Positions 9,083 through 17,224 of a stretch of 64,000 nt of DNA are shown here, piece by piece (the stretch's first letter is position 1; the number at the start of each line of letters is the position of its first letter). Source of the stretch: Macrococcoides epidermidis (lineage in GTDB: Bacteria > Bacillota > Bacilli > Staphylococcales > Staphylococcaceae). The stretch is from NCBI RefSeq assembly GCF_042659445.1, contig NZ_JBHSSR010000013.1; one strand, 5' to 3'. The notes under the pieces were generated by a model that worked only from the letters and a program-made list of their open reading frames with translations, searched no databases and had not been told where the DNA came from. A program made the position numbers and the translations under genes.

Positions 9083-9433
9083 TTACGTCGCAGTGCCTAA
9101 TTCTCGTTTTAAATTATTTAATACATTATGCGTAAACTGATTACCATAGATTTCTACTTGACGATCAATGACGGAAGCTTTAATTTCATGTAAATCTGTC
9201 AGTTCGTTTGTTCCGGCAATACCATATAGGCTTGAGATAAATTCCAGCATATATGCAATAACTTCAGTATCTGTTGATTGCAATAAATAATTAATCGCTT
9301 CATCGATTAACTGATATGCTTCTTCTCCAGATAATTGTTTAATCATACTATAGAATAGTGCACCGACTTTATCTTCATCAAAATAACCATCTTCTTCTTT
9401 TATGAATACTCCATCCAGCTGTTCTTTTAACAC
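9083..9433 (-). CDS. Uncharacterised small acidic helical protein
   Basis: A 116-residue, probably all-helical, acidic cytoplasmic protein with no membrane segment or signal. I do not recognise the family. It starts at GTG with GAGGAGG 7 nt upstream, a strong site that supports it as a real gene. Residues 20-75 have repeating helix patterns (GEEAYQLIDEAINYLL, TEVIAYMLEFISSLYG) reminiscent of small HEAT-like or immunity-type folds, but this is only an impression of shape. It stands alone between the ABC exporter and the ohrR-like gene. Confidence 0.55.
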   Translation of the reverse strand: MLKEQLDGVFIKEEDGYFDEDKVGALFYSMIKQLSGEEAYQLIDEAINYLLQSTDTEVIAYMLEFISSLYGIAGTNELTDLHEIKASVIDRQVEIYGNQFTHNVLNNLKRELGTAT

Positions 9434-9500
9434 ACTCAGACCTCCTCATCATATTTATACTCATTATATCACCTTATAATATCTCATCTCTTTAAGATAT

Positions 9501-9947
9501 TCACTTAAGATTACTCTTTTGAATCGCCTCTATCAAACGATTGTTTTCTGCTATCAATTCACTTGCTCTCTCTTCAGTCAAACCTTCAATCGTTGAGAAA
9601 CATGTTAACAGATGGTTTTCAACTTTCTTTTGTAACATACGCCCTTCTTCAGTTAACTGCACGATCAATTGGCGTTTATCTTTCTCAGGGCGTAATCTCA
9701 TCACATACCCCTTATCTTCTAAACGTTTAAGTAGTGGCGTTAATGTATTGCTTGCAAGATCCAGCTCTTTTCCTAATTCATTTAAAGTTTGACTCGGCTT
9801 CTCCCATAAACTGACTAATGCTAAGTATTGTGTATAAGTCAGATTAAATGATTTTAATGACGATTTATAAAACTGATTAAACAATCTATTCACATTATAG
9901 TATGAAAAGCATAATTGTTTTGACAAATTATTTCCTTGCGTATTCAT
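9501..9947 (-). CDS. OhrR-like MarR-family organic peroxide sensor
   Basis: A MarR/OhrR-type repressor of about 148 residues with winged-helix core (SQTLNELGKELDLASNTLTPLLKRLEDKGYV). The N-terminal Cys in KQLCFSYYN (Cys13 from the chosen start) matches the peroxide-sensing Cys of OhrR proteins (Cys15 in B. subtilis, from memory). The start at 9947 was chosen because GGAGG precedes it; a longer frame to 10004 lacks a site and would run into the divergent ohr promoter. It is divergent from ohr, the standard arrangement. Oxidation of the Cys is expected to release ohr. Confidence 0.88.
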   Translation of the reverse strand: MNTQGNNLSKQLCFSYYNVNRLFNQFYKSSLKSFNLTYTQYLALVSLWEKPSQTLNELGKELDLASNTLTPLLKRLEDKGYVMRLRPEKDKRQLIVQLTEEGRMLQKKVENHLLTCFSTIEGLTEERASELIAENNRLIEAIQKSNLK

Positions 9948-9994
9948 CTTTTCCTCCAATCGTTCACGATATTTTATTTTAATAAGTATATCAT

Positions 9995-10047
9995 TTGACC
10001 TCAAAGATTATAAAGTTTAATATTATATTTATCAATCGCGCGCGATT
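9995..10047 (+). promoter_or_regulatory. ohr promoter with palindromic operator
   Basis: -35 TTGACC (9995-10000), 17-bp spacer, -10 TAATAT (10018-10023). The perfect palindrome AATCGCGCGCGATT at 10034-10047 covers the expected transcription start. It is the most GC-rich symmetric element locally and the likely binding site of the divergently encoded MarR-type repressor. Confidence 0.65.
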
Positions 10048-10072
10048 AATAAATCGAAAAGGAGTCTTTAGA

Positions 10073-10501
10073 ATGGATAAAGTATTATATGAAACAACAG
10101 TGATTAGTAAAGGTGGTCGTAACGGTAAGGTGTTTAGTGAAGATAACACATTCTATTTAGACATCGAATCACCAAAAGCATTAGGCGGTAAAGGTACAAC
10201 TGAATCAAATCCTGAACAATTATTTGCAGCAGGTTATGCAGCATGCTTTAACAGTGCTTTAACATTACTATTAAAAAAAGCCGGTCATACCGATATCGAC
10301 CCTGAAGTAAGAGGTACTGCAAAGTTAATTTCAGATGAATCTGATGGTGGCTTTAAGTTAGCTGCTGAATTAGAAGTCCGCATTGAAGGTTTAGATCAAG
10401 CGACTGCTGAATCATTCGTAGAAAAAGCACACAATTTCTGTCCTTACTCAAAAGCTTTAAAAGAAAGCATTAATATTGAATTATCAGTAACTACTGACTA
10501 A
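10073..10501 (+). CDS. ohr: Organic hydroperoxide resistance peroxidase Ohr
   Basis: A 142-residue OsmC/Ohr-family thiol peroxidase that reduces organic hydroperoxides. The two active-site cysteines are Cys58 (AAGYAACFNSAL) and Cys123 (NFCPYSKA); the typical N-terminal GGRNG and ALGGKGTTESNPEQLFAAGYAAC block is complete. The start at 10073 has AAGGAG 8 nt upstream; the longer frame upstream includes the promoter and operator. It ends at a hairpin terminator. Confidence 0.95.
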   Translation: MDKVLYETTVISKGGRNGKVFSEDNTFYLDIESPKALGGKGTTESNPEQLFAAGYAACFNSALTLLLKKAGHTDIDPEVRGTAKLISDESDGGFKLAAELEVRIEGLDQATAESFVEKAHNFCPYSKALKESINIELSVTTD

Positions 10502-10507
10502 TAGATG

Positions 10508-10540
10508 AAAGACGCCTACACTTACGTAGACGTCTTTTTT
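10508..10540 (+). terminator. Terminator after ohr
   Basis: Hairpin AAGACGCCTAC/GTAGACGTCTT with one mismatch, followed by T6. Confidence 0.75.
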
Positions 10541-10541
10541 G

Positions 10542-10703
10542 TTACTTCACTAAATCTAAAAATGCTTCAGGTGTCATCGTTTGACCCATTACAGGAAATA
10601 CATTATCAATCGGAAATTGATGTAAATCTGCTCTAGGCGCACTCATCATATCTGTAATAAAGTATTGATTATATCCATACTGATATTCCTTTTTGTTAAT
10701 CGA
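10542..10703 (-). pseudogene. C-terminal remnant of an unidentified protein
   Basis: Reading leftward, an open frame of about 53 codons follows an in-frame TAA, without an ATG start or ribosome binding site. It encodes a plausible protein end including YGYNQYFITDMMSAPRADL and DNVFPVMGQTMTPEAFLDL before TAA. Composition and codon use look like real coding sequence, so this is probably the 3' stub of a lost gene. The family was not recognised. Confidence 0.4.
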
Positions 10704-10772
10704 TTAATACAAGTGCTGTTTTTTTAAAGTCTATCATCTTTTTCCGTTATTATTATTAGATTCGTATTTAAA

Positions 10773-11336
10773 TTATTCCATTAATCTTTCAATAAATATG
10801 TAGTGAATTCTATCTGCAAATGTTTTAGGTTGAACGTTTTTTTCAATACAATGGTGTTCAAATACGTCTTTCGAAAATGAATTTAGCATAATATCTGTAT
10901 GGAAATTTGCATCTTTTACAATATTCAATGCTTCAACTAAATTTAATAAAGCAGCTTTAAGTTGCGGATAGAAATGTAAGTCCATCATAACTTTACGCTT
11001 ACTGCCTTCAGTTTTCATTTCCTCTAACTTCTCTCGATTATCACTTATTAATGTAACAAATGAATGAAGGATTTCCTTCACCTTTTCAGAATCTGATAAC
11101 TGCGTTTGTTGAATCTGTTTAATCTCTACAAACATCTCCTCTATCGCTTCATCCATTAAAGCTTGGCAAATCTCTGCTTTACTACTGAAATGTCGATATA
11201 AAGTGCCCTGTCCAATACCACAATCCATAGCAATTTGCTTCATCGCCACTTCACTGATACTATTTGCACTAAATAAACGATTTGCTGTTTCTAGTATACG
11301 TTTTTTATTATGCATGGCATCACTTCGTTGCTTCAT
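10773..11336 (-). CDS. TetR-family transcriptional regulator
   Basis: A 187-residue repressor. The N-terminal helix-turn-helix is at about residues 12-55 (ILETANRLFSANSISEVAM, CGIGQGTLYRHFSSKAEI). The C-terminal ligand domain is unassigned. The start has GGAGG at good spacing. Its own promoter contains the sequence AAACGGACACT between -35 and -10 (11385-11414). The same block sits in the same place in the promoter of the arylamine N-acetyltransferase gene at 16.5 kb, so this protein may repress both. Confidence 0.9.
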   Translation of the reverse strand: MKQRSDAMHNKKRILETANRLFSANSISEVAMKQIAMDCGIGQGTLYRHFSSKAEICQALMDEAIEEMFVEIKQIQQTQLSDSEKVKEILHSFVTLISDNREKLEEMKTEGSKRKVMMDLHFYPQLKAALLNLVEALNIVKDANFHTDIMLNSFSKDVFEHHCIEKNVQPKTFADRIHYIFIERLME

Positions 11337-11384
11337 ACGTCACCTCCAAAAATCATTTTATTGACAAATATTACTGATGTGATT

Positions 11385-11414
11385 ATTATAAGTGAGAATA
11401 GTGTCCGTTTACAA
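11385..11414 (-). promoter_or_regulatory. Promoter of the tetR gene with candidate operator
   Basis: On the minus strand: -35 TTGTAA (11414-11409), 18-bp spacer containing ACGGACACTATTCTCA, -10 TATAAT (11390-11385). The spacer block is shared with the promoter at 16496-16524. Confidence 0.55.
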
Positions 11415-11430
11415 GTGAAAGGTTGACGAC

Positions 11431-11600
11431 AATATTTATGCTCATTTATGGTATTATGATTCCAATTTTCTTACTTAACGTCTAAATATTCTACAAGACG
11501 ATTATTCAATACAGCATTAATCTTATTTATGATTGGATCATGGCATTGACTTTACCGAATTCACGAACGAAATAGTAAACACAACAATAAAAACCATAAT
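11431..11600 (-). other. Non-coding stretch with possible degraded coding remnants
   Basis: No intact gene. Reading leftward, two short frames look protein-like in series: one encodes FVREFGKVNAMIQS before a stop and a shifted one encodes NKINAVLNNRLVEYLDVK before a stop at about 11476. They could be the two sides of a frameshifted gene end. Low certainty. Confidence 0.25.
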
Positions 11601-11630
11601 GAAAAGACATGCCGGCTGGCATGTCTTTTC
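11601..11630. terminator. Strong hairpin terminator
   Basis: Perfect 13-bp stem GAAAAGACATGCC/GGCATGTCTTTTC with a 4-nt loop, with A and T tracts that allow function on both strands. It follows the SDR gene. Confidence 0.75.
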
Positions 11631-11679
11631 ATATCTATATGCAAATAAGTCGTTAATTTTAATAAATTTAATAAATATA

Positions 11680-12558
11680 TTAATTAATTGGAGAACCACC
11701 AGTTACACCATACACTTGACCTGTAATAAAGCTTGCATTATCACTCGCAAGTAACACGTATACATCAGCAAGTTCTACAGGTTGACCAGCACGTTGTAAC
11801 GGTTCTTTCTTACCAAATTCAGGAATTTTCTCTTGCGGTTGTCCACCACAAATTTGAAGTGGTGTCCAAACTGGACCAGGTGCTACAGCGTTGACACGGA
11901 TGCCTTTAGGGCCAAGTTGTGCTGCTAATGCTTTCGTCAATGAAATATTACAGCTCTTCGTCATTGCATAGTCTAATAAATGTGGACTTGGTTTTACACC
12001 CTGGATAGAACTTGTCAAAATAATACTTGCACCAGGTTGTAAATATTTCAATGCAGCTTGAATTGAGAAGACACCAGAGAACACGTTCACTTCAAAAGTG
12101 TCACGTAATTGCGCTTCATCTAAGTTTTCAATATCATATTCATATTGCTGCATACCAGCGTTCAATACTAATATATCTAACCCACCAAGCGCTTCGTGAG
12201 CTTTATCTACCATATCTTTAGCAAATTGCTTATCACGAAGATCACCAGGAATTAATACACACTTCTGACCAGCTGCTTCGATAACTTGTTTAACCTCTTC
12301 AGCATCAGACTGTTCATCCGGATGATAGTTAACTGCAACATCTGCGCCCTCTTTAGCATAACTAATAGCAGCAGCACGACCTATACCAGAATCTCCGCCT
12401 GTAACTAGCGCTTTCTTTCCAACTAACTTCTCAGCACCTTTATAACTCTCTTCACCACAATCAGGAACAGGTGTCATCTTACTTTGAATACCAGGATATT
12501 CCTGTGGCTGCTCTTCATATTTTTCGTTAAAATACTTATTTAATGGATTGTTACTCAT
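11680..12558 (-). CDS. SDR-family NAD(P)-dependent oxidoreductase (general stress protein 39-like)
   Basis: A 292-residue short-chain dehydrogenase. The Rossmann motif is GGDSGIGRAAAI, followed by NAG in LVLNAGMQQ, the catalytic Ser in IILTSSIQG and the YxxxK motif in DYAMTKSCNISL. The N-terminal extension of about 45 residues (NPLNKYFNEKYEEQPQEYPG) is typical of the YdaD/YhxC general-stress subgroup annotated as glucose/ribitol dehydrogenase-like. The substrate is unknown. The start has TAGGAGG upstream. A possible sigma-B promoter precedes it. Confidence 0.88.
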   Translation of the reverse strand: MSNNPLNKYFNEKYEEQPQEYPGIQSKMTPVPDCGEESYKGAEKLVGKKALVTGGDSGIGRAAAISYAKEGADVAVNYHPDEQSDAEEVKQVIEAAGQKCVLIPGDLRDKQFAKDMVDKAHEALGGLDILVLNAGMQQYEYDIENLDEAQLRDTFEVNVFSGVFSIQAALKYLQPGASIILTSSIQGVKPSPHLLDYAMTKSCNISLTKALAAQLGPKGIRVNAVAPGPVWTPLQICGGQPQEKIPEFGKKEPLQRAGQPVELADVYVLLASDNASFITGQVYGVTGGSPIN

Positions 12559-12594
12559 TTGTAATTCCTCCTAAGAAAATTTAATACTTCTTAT

Positions 12595-12618
12595 ATACCC
12601 CCAAAATATAACAATAAA
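12595..12618 (-). promoter_or_regulatory. Possible sigma-B promoter for the SDR gene
   Basis: On the minus strand CTTTAT (12618-12613), 12-bp spacer, GGGTAT (12600-12595). The -10 matches the sigma-B consensus exactly; the -35 matches GTTTAA at 4 of 6 positions. Confidence 0.35.
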
Positions 12619-12683
12619 GATTTACTCGAATTATTTTTATTACATTTATACATATTATTCATTTAAAACCAAAGTAATATAGT

Positions 12684-13877
12684 CTATCGCTTCAACTTAA
12701 AAATCTCAGATAAAGGATTGTACTTCCCTTCGATCATATCCAGCAGTAGTTTGCTACCAAATGAGGAGTAAACTGTTCCATTGCCACCATATCCATATAA
12801 TCCATATACTTCAGCATCTTCTTCTATCTTCCCGATAAATGGTTTCCCATCCTTCGTTTCACCAAATCTTGCACCGTACGCATACGCTACTTCTAATTCA
12901 ATGTCCGGATACAGTTTGTTAAACGCTTTAATTAATCGTTTACCTTGTTTTTGAATATGCTTTTCATTAGGTATCTTATCTGTCTTCTCATCCAATCCAC
13001 CAATTAACACTCTATTTCCCGGGACATGTCTTATGTATAAGTATGGTCTTGCAGATTCCCAAATCATCGCTTTATCTTTCCAGAATTGATTTTCTTCAAT
13101 CGGCTGCGTCACAACTGCATAACTCGCGACAAATTCTTCACGATGAATATAACGTTTCGTTATTTTATTTTTCGCATATCCTGTTGTCATAATTAGTTTA
13201 TTAGTTATAATTACTCTATCATTTAACTGACATAATATTTGTTCTTCCTTCTTCTCATACTTCACTAACTCAGTATTTTCAAGAACATCTAAATGAAAGT
13301 TACTATGTGCGTATTTTACGACTTCATTCACAAATACATAAGGATTGATTTCAGCATCTTCATGTGTAATAAGTGCATTGTATTTTTTAATTCCATATAC
13401 TTCTTCAAGTTGCTCTGAATCGACGTAATCTACCGGGAAATCAAAGTGTTTCAATGCCTCGTATTCATCTTTAATGATTTTTTTATCACGCTTAGTAGAA
13501 GCGATAAATAGACTGTCACGTTTAATGAAATTTACGCGCGCGTCTAATAATTTCGAAATCGCTTCGATATCCTCCAGACCTTCTTTACTTGCTTTATAAA
13601 AGTGATAGGCTTCAAGCGCTCCAAAGTCTTTTACACATTCATGCAACAATTTATCACTCATATATTGCATTAACCCAGTGTTGGCTGCACTGCTCGCGCT
13701 CCCTATTTCACCTTTATCAATGAGTAATGTATGATGTCCTGCCTGTGCAACTCTAAATGCTGTCAATGCCCCGCTCATTCCACCCCCAATAATCACTACA
13801 TCATAATGCGATTCAGTTTCATCCAAATAGTTTTTCTTTACGTAAGTTTCCGGCCAATATAATTTCCCGTTATGCAT
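12684..13877 (-). CDS. FAD-dependent oxidoreductase of the DAO (DadA-like) family
   Basis: A 397-residue flavoprotein. The FAD dinucleotide-binding motif VVIIGGGMSGALTAFRVAQAG lies near residues 27-47, followed by IDKGEIGSASSAANTGLM. The C-terminal FAD contact is GLYGYGGNGTVYSS. It belongs to the glycine/D-amino-acid oxidase superfamily; the amino-group substrate is not predictable. There are no membrane segments. The start has GGGAGG upstream. It is monocistronic, with no obvious partner gene. Confidence 0.8.
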   Translation of the reverse strand: MHNGKLYWPETYVKKNYLDETESHYDVVIIGGGMSGALTAFRVAQAGHHTLLIDKGEIGSASSAANTGLMQYMSDKLLHECVKDFGALEAYHFYKASKEGLEDIEAISKLLDARVNFIKRDSLFIASTKRDKKIIKDEYEALKHFDFPVDYVDSEQLEEVYGIKKYNALITHEDAEINPYVFVNEVVKYAHSNFHLDVLENTELVKYEKKEEQILCQLNDRVIITNKLIMTTGYAKNKITKRYIHREEFVASYAVVTQPIEENQFWKDKAMIWESARPYLYIRHVPGNRVLIGGLDEKTDKIPNEKHIQKQGKRLIKAFNKLYPDIELEVAYAYGARFGETKDGKPFIGKIEEDAEVYGLYGYGGNGTVYSSFGSKLLLDMIEGKYNPLSEIFKLKR

Positions 13878-14140
13878 AACAAACCTCCCGCTTCTTAATT
13901 TTTATATTATTTTCATCATACCCATTTCATTTTTGTATAATCTAAAGTTTTAGCGTTGTCTAATTTTATTATTTTTTGTGTTGAATAAAAGTTAATTTTT
14001 TAAATGCTTTAGAACAAATAACTTGTGTTGTAATTTTACATATAATATACTAGTAAAATATATTTTGAAATAAAAATTATAATAATTGTCTGCAAATAAT
14101 ATTTTTATTTTACTAATATAATAAAAAGGAGTAAATAAAC

Positions 14141-15589
14141 ATGTTCAAAGACTTTCAGGCTTTAAAGAAACATCCTGTCTTATTTTTATCGCTAATCGTT
14201 ATTTTATTCTTACCGATTATTTATAGTGCCGTATTCATTTACTCTATGTGGGATCCTTACGGTCAGACACAAAATCTTCCCATTGCAATCGTTAACAATG
14301 ATGAAGGCGCTAAGATTCAAGGCAAAGAAGAGAATCTTGGAAATCGAGTAATCGAGAAACTCAAAGAAAATGATGATTTCAAATGGGAATTCATCGATTC
14401 AAAAAAAGCTAAAAATGGCATTGAAAAAGGAGATTACTTTGCTGTCATCGAGTTTCCTAAAAACTTCTCAGATGATGCTTCTACAATGCTCAATCCAAAC
14501 CCTAAACATATGGAAATGCACGTTCAAACTAACCCAGGTTATAGCTATTCCGGACAAAGTATTGGTGACAAGAGTATTCAAGCGGTTAAAGATAACATTT
14601 CATTATCTTTGCGTGAACTTTATTTAAAGAAAATATTTGGTTCAATTAAAGATATGCGTGGTCAATCTCAAGAGCTTTCTAGTGGTTTAAAGAAGATGGA
14701 AAAAGCTGAGCTTGATTTAGCAAATGGTTCTAAACAAGTTGATAGTGGGCTTGCTAAAACCCAAACTGCATTACCTCAATTACAAAATGAGCAGTTTAAT
14801 CAATTGATCACAGGTTCAAGTCAAATCACTGATGGATTAAATAAACTCGCTGAAAATACAAATCAAATCACTAAAAATATCGATAAATCATTAAAGCAAA
14901 CCGACAATTTATCTTTTAGCAAAGATAATGCAATGACCATTAGTGATCCAGTCACTACAGTTGAACATAATGTCACAAAGGTAGAAAACTACGGACAAAG
15001 TTTCGCACCTTATGTACTAAGTTTAAGTCTATATGTCGGGGCCATAGCATTTGTTACAATTTATCCAGTCGATAAACGCGTAGGGGAATCAAAGAGCGCT
15101 GTTAACTGGTGGCTGAACAAACTTGGCTTAATGTTAATACACGGTTTGTTACAAGGTTTATTCTTATCTTTATTTACACAGTACGTAATAGATATCGAAA
15201 TTGCCAATCGTGGATACTTCACACTTACTTTAATCGTTTGGTCTATTGCTGCAGTACTGATCGTATCATTTTTGGTAGCAGCATTCGGCAACATCGGAAA
15301 GTTCCTGGCGATTATTTTATTAATCTTACAGCTTGGTTCAAGTGAAGGGACTTTCCCGATACAGTTAACTAATAAATTCTTCCAGACACTACACACATAT
15401 TCACCGATGACTTATGTCATCAAAGCATTAAGAGAATCAATATTCGATTTTGAAGGCAATATTCCGATTAATACAGCTATCACAATTATCGCTATAATTG
15501 GAATCGTTGCCGGTTGCCTGCTATACTTCGCTTACTTAGGTCGATTAAATCTTAAAAATATACGCTTAAATACGAGAGATTTAGATTAA
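14141..15589 (+). CDS. Short YhgE/Pip-type ABC-2 membrane protein
   Basis: A 482-residue membrane protein of the YhgE/Pip family. TM1 is near residues 14-36, followed by a long extracellular region (LPIAIVNNDEGAKIQGKE is characteristic) containing a helical, coiled-coil-like stretch (about 155-270), then five hydrophobic segments from about 290 to the C-terminus. YhgE and Pip proteins are often 700-900 residues, so the extracellular coiled-coil is strongly shortened here while both membrane ends are intact. It is related to the EsaA/YueB part of type VII secretion, but no such genes are present. The start has AAGGAG upstream. Confidence 0.75.
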   Translation: MFKDFQALKKHPVLFLSLIVILFLPIIYSAVFIYSMWDPYGQTQNLPIAIVNNDEGAKIQGKEENLGNRVIEKLKENDDFKWEFIDSKKAKNGIEKGDYFAVIEFPKNFSDDASTMLNPNPKHMEMHVQTNPGYSYSGQSIGDKSIQAVKDNISLSLRELYLKKIFGSIKDMRGQSQELSSGLKKMEKAELDLANGSKQVDSGLAKTQTALPQLQNEQFNQLITGSSQITDGLNKLAENTNQITKNIDKSLKQTDNLSFSKDNAMTISDPVTTVEHNVTKVENYGQSFAPYVLSLSLYVGAIAFVTIYPVDKRVGESKSAVNWWLNKLGLMLIHGLLQGLFLSLFTQYVIDIEIANRGYFTLTLIVWSIAAVLIVSFLVAAFGNIGKFLAIILLILQLGSSEGTFPIQLTNKFFQTLHTYSPMTYVIKALRESIFDFEGNIPINTAITIIAIIGIVAGCLLYFAYLGRLNLKNIRLNTRDLD

Positions 15590-15601
15590 TAATGAAATAA
15601 C

Positions 15602-15632
15602 GCCTCGGTTGCAATCGCAACCGAGGCATTTT
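15602..15632. terminator. Bidirectional terminator between convergent genes
   Basis: Perfect 11-bp stem GCCTCGGTTGC/GCAACCGAGGC with a 4-nt loop, then ATTTTTT. Confidence 0.85.
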
Positions 15633-16457
15633 TTACTGTTCATCAATTCGTTTAATATCTATATTTAACCCAAAGTTTTCTTCCAAAAGCTTACGATAAT
15701 TATCTTTATTCACGGGAGTTGTTGTTTTTTCCCCGTGATCTGTTATTGTCATTTGACGATGCGTCATGGTTTTACGTCCATCAGGATTTGGCATTGTAAT
15801 TAACAACTGCTTAACAAAAATAGATTCCGGATTGTATTGATTATATTCTATATTGTCTTTAAAATCCTGTAACTCCTGTGCATGAATACTTGCTTCATAT
15901 TTCGTTTTGTATTCCCCGTCAACAAGCTTTTGTACGAAAATTTGATTGTTTATCTGAATGGCACGAAATGTTCCATTAATATCCATAACAGTTTCAAAAT
16001 GTTCATGAGTACCAATTGGAATAGCTTTCATCGGTAAATCTCCAAAGCCAACATCAGCGATATAACTATTATTATCGATTTCTACGATAGTTGTCATATG
16101 GGAACCTTCACGACTTCTTCCTTTTGGTGTAACAATCGTTGCTGATGTATTAAAGGCAACGAAATCTTTTTTCTGCAAGTAATGTCTGAAGAATGTATTC
16201 ATTTCATAACAGTAACCTCCTCGATGATTTGAGATGATTTTATCATAAAGTCCATCGAGTGTTAAATTGATTTCCTGTTTATTTTGAACGTTAATATTCT
16301 CAAAAGGAACTTTTAACATATAGTGTGCTATTAATTCATTCAGATAATCTATCGTTAAATGTTTAATTTCTTTTTCGTCTTGAAATTTTATATAGTTATC
16401 TATCTTTTCTTCTTGTTTATTTGATAAAGCTTCTTTATGTGTTGGTAATACAGCCAT
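15633..16457 (-). CDS. Arylamine N-acetyltransferase
   Basis: A 274-residue cytoplasmic NAT that transfers acetyl from acetyl-CoA to arylamines or hydrazines. The cysteine-protease-like triad is visible: Cys83 in RGGYCYE, His120 in REGSHMTT and Asp135 in ADVGFGD. The start at 16457 has AAGGAG 5 nt upstream; the longer frame to 16487 has no site. It is divergent from the FMN reductase gene at 16645. Its promoter carries the block shared with the TetR gene at 11.4 kb, so repression by that TetR protein is likely. The divergent reductase resembles azo/nitro-compound reductases, giving a plausible aromatic-amine detoxification pair. Confidence 0.9.
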   Translation of the reverse strand: MAVLPTHKEALSNKQEEKIDNYIKFQDEKEIKHLTIDYLNELIAHYMLKVPFENINVQNKQEINLTLDGLYDKIISNHRGGYCYEMNTFFRHYLQKKDFVAFNTSATIVTPKGRSREGSHMTTIVEIDNNSYIADVGFGDLPMKAIPIGTHEHFETVMDINGTFRAIQINNQIFVQKLVDGEYKTKYEASIHAQELQDFKDNIEYNQYNPESIFVKQLLITMPNPDGRKTMTHRQMTITDHGEKTTTPVNKDNYRKLLEENFGLNIDIKRIDEQ

Positions 16458-16495
16458 GTTTTTCTCCTTAATCTCTAATAATATCATATGAGCAA

Positions 16496-16524
16496 ATTAT
16501 ATATGAGAGAAGTGTCCGTTTCAA
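16496..16524 (-). promoter_or_regulatory. Promoter of the N-acetyltransferase gene with candidate TetR operator
   Basis: On the minus strand: -35 TTGAAA (16524-16519), 17-bp spacer containing CGGACACTTCTCTCA, -10 TATAAT (16501-16496). AAACGGACACT plus TCTCA are shared, in the same promoter position, with the tetR promoter at 11385-11414. Confidence 0.6.
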
Positions 16525-16644
16525 CTTTGTTGATTATATCAGTAAAGTATCGATTGTAATATTAAAAGTGTTGATTGCTTGATAAAAAGGTTGTTTTACA
16601 ATACTATTTCAATACAATAAATAAAAAATATAGGAGACAAACCC

Positions 16645-17166
16645 ATGAAAATTGTTGGCATTAGCGGAAATCCTTATCCAAATTCAACCAATTTAAAAGT
16701 ACTCGAGAAAATTGGTAGCGAACTTACTATATTAGGTCATTCATTTGATGTCATTTATGAAGTAAAAGAATTACCGTTATTTAATCCTCAAACTGAGTTT
16801 CAGGAGCGCTATGAAATCGTTAATCAAATGAGAAATAAAATTAAAGCAGCTGATTTTTTAATCATTGTCAGCCCTGAATATATGGGGGGCGTTCCTGCTA
16901 TTCTTAAAAATGCATTAGAATGGATGTTATCAGAAGCTACGCTCATGCAAAAACCAGTCGCATTTGTTATTCATTCACCTATTGGTAAGCATGCAGTTGA
17001 AGCACTGAATAGACACTTAAGTATTATGGGTGCAGAGCTGAAGGATGAATGGCAATTGCTTATTAGTTACAATAAACGTCGTCAACGAGAAGATGGATGG
17101 TTCCAGGATGAAGCTATCAACGAACAGGTAAAGACTTTCATACAAAACATTAATAGTAAACCATAA
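16645..17166 (+). CDS. NADPH-dependent FMN reductase (azoreductase-like)
   Basis: A 173-residue flavodoxin-fold protein of the SsuE/YhdA family: phosphate-binding loop GISGNPYPNSTN at the N-terminus and the FMN-contacting SPEYMGGVPAILKNALEW in the middle. It reduces FMN, quinones or azo/nitro compounds with NADPH; the true substrate is unknown. The start has GGAGA upstream. It is divergent from the arylamine N-acetyltransferase gene and shares a 187-bp control region with it. Confidence 0.85.
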   Translation: MKIVGISGNPYPNSTNLKVLEKIGSELTILGHSFDVIYEVKELPLFNPQTEFQERYEIVNQMRNKIKAADFLIIVSPEYMGGVPAILKNALEWMLSEATLMQKPVAFVIHSPIGKHAVEALNRHLSIMGAELKDEWQLLISYNKRRQREDGWFQDEAINEQVKTFIQNINSKP

Positions 17167-17190
17167 AATCAGATTATACACTCATAAAAC

Positions 17191-17224
17191 AAGAGACCTT
17201 TTAATATCAATAAAAGGTCTCTTT
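17191..17224. terminator. Bidirectional terminator
   Basis: Perfect 13-bp stem AAGAGACCTTTTA/TAAAAGGTCTCTT between the convergent reductase and cidB genes, followed by TTT. Confidence 0.8.

Noticed and set aside
14141..15589. Type VII secretion component EsaA
   Set aside because: The family is related, but no other ess/esx genes are present and the extracellular region is much too short.
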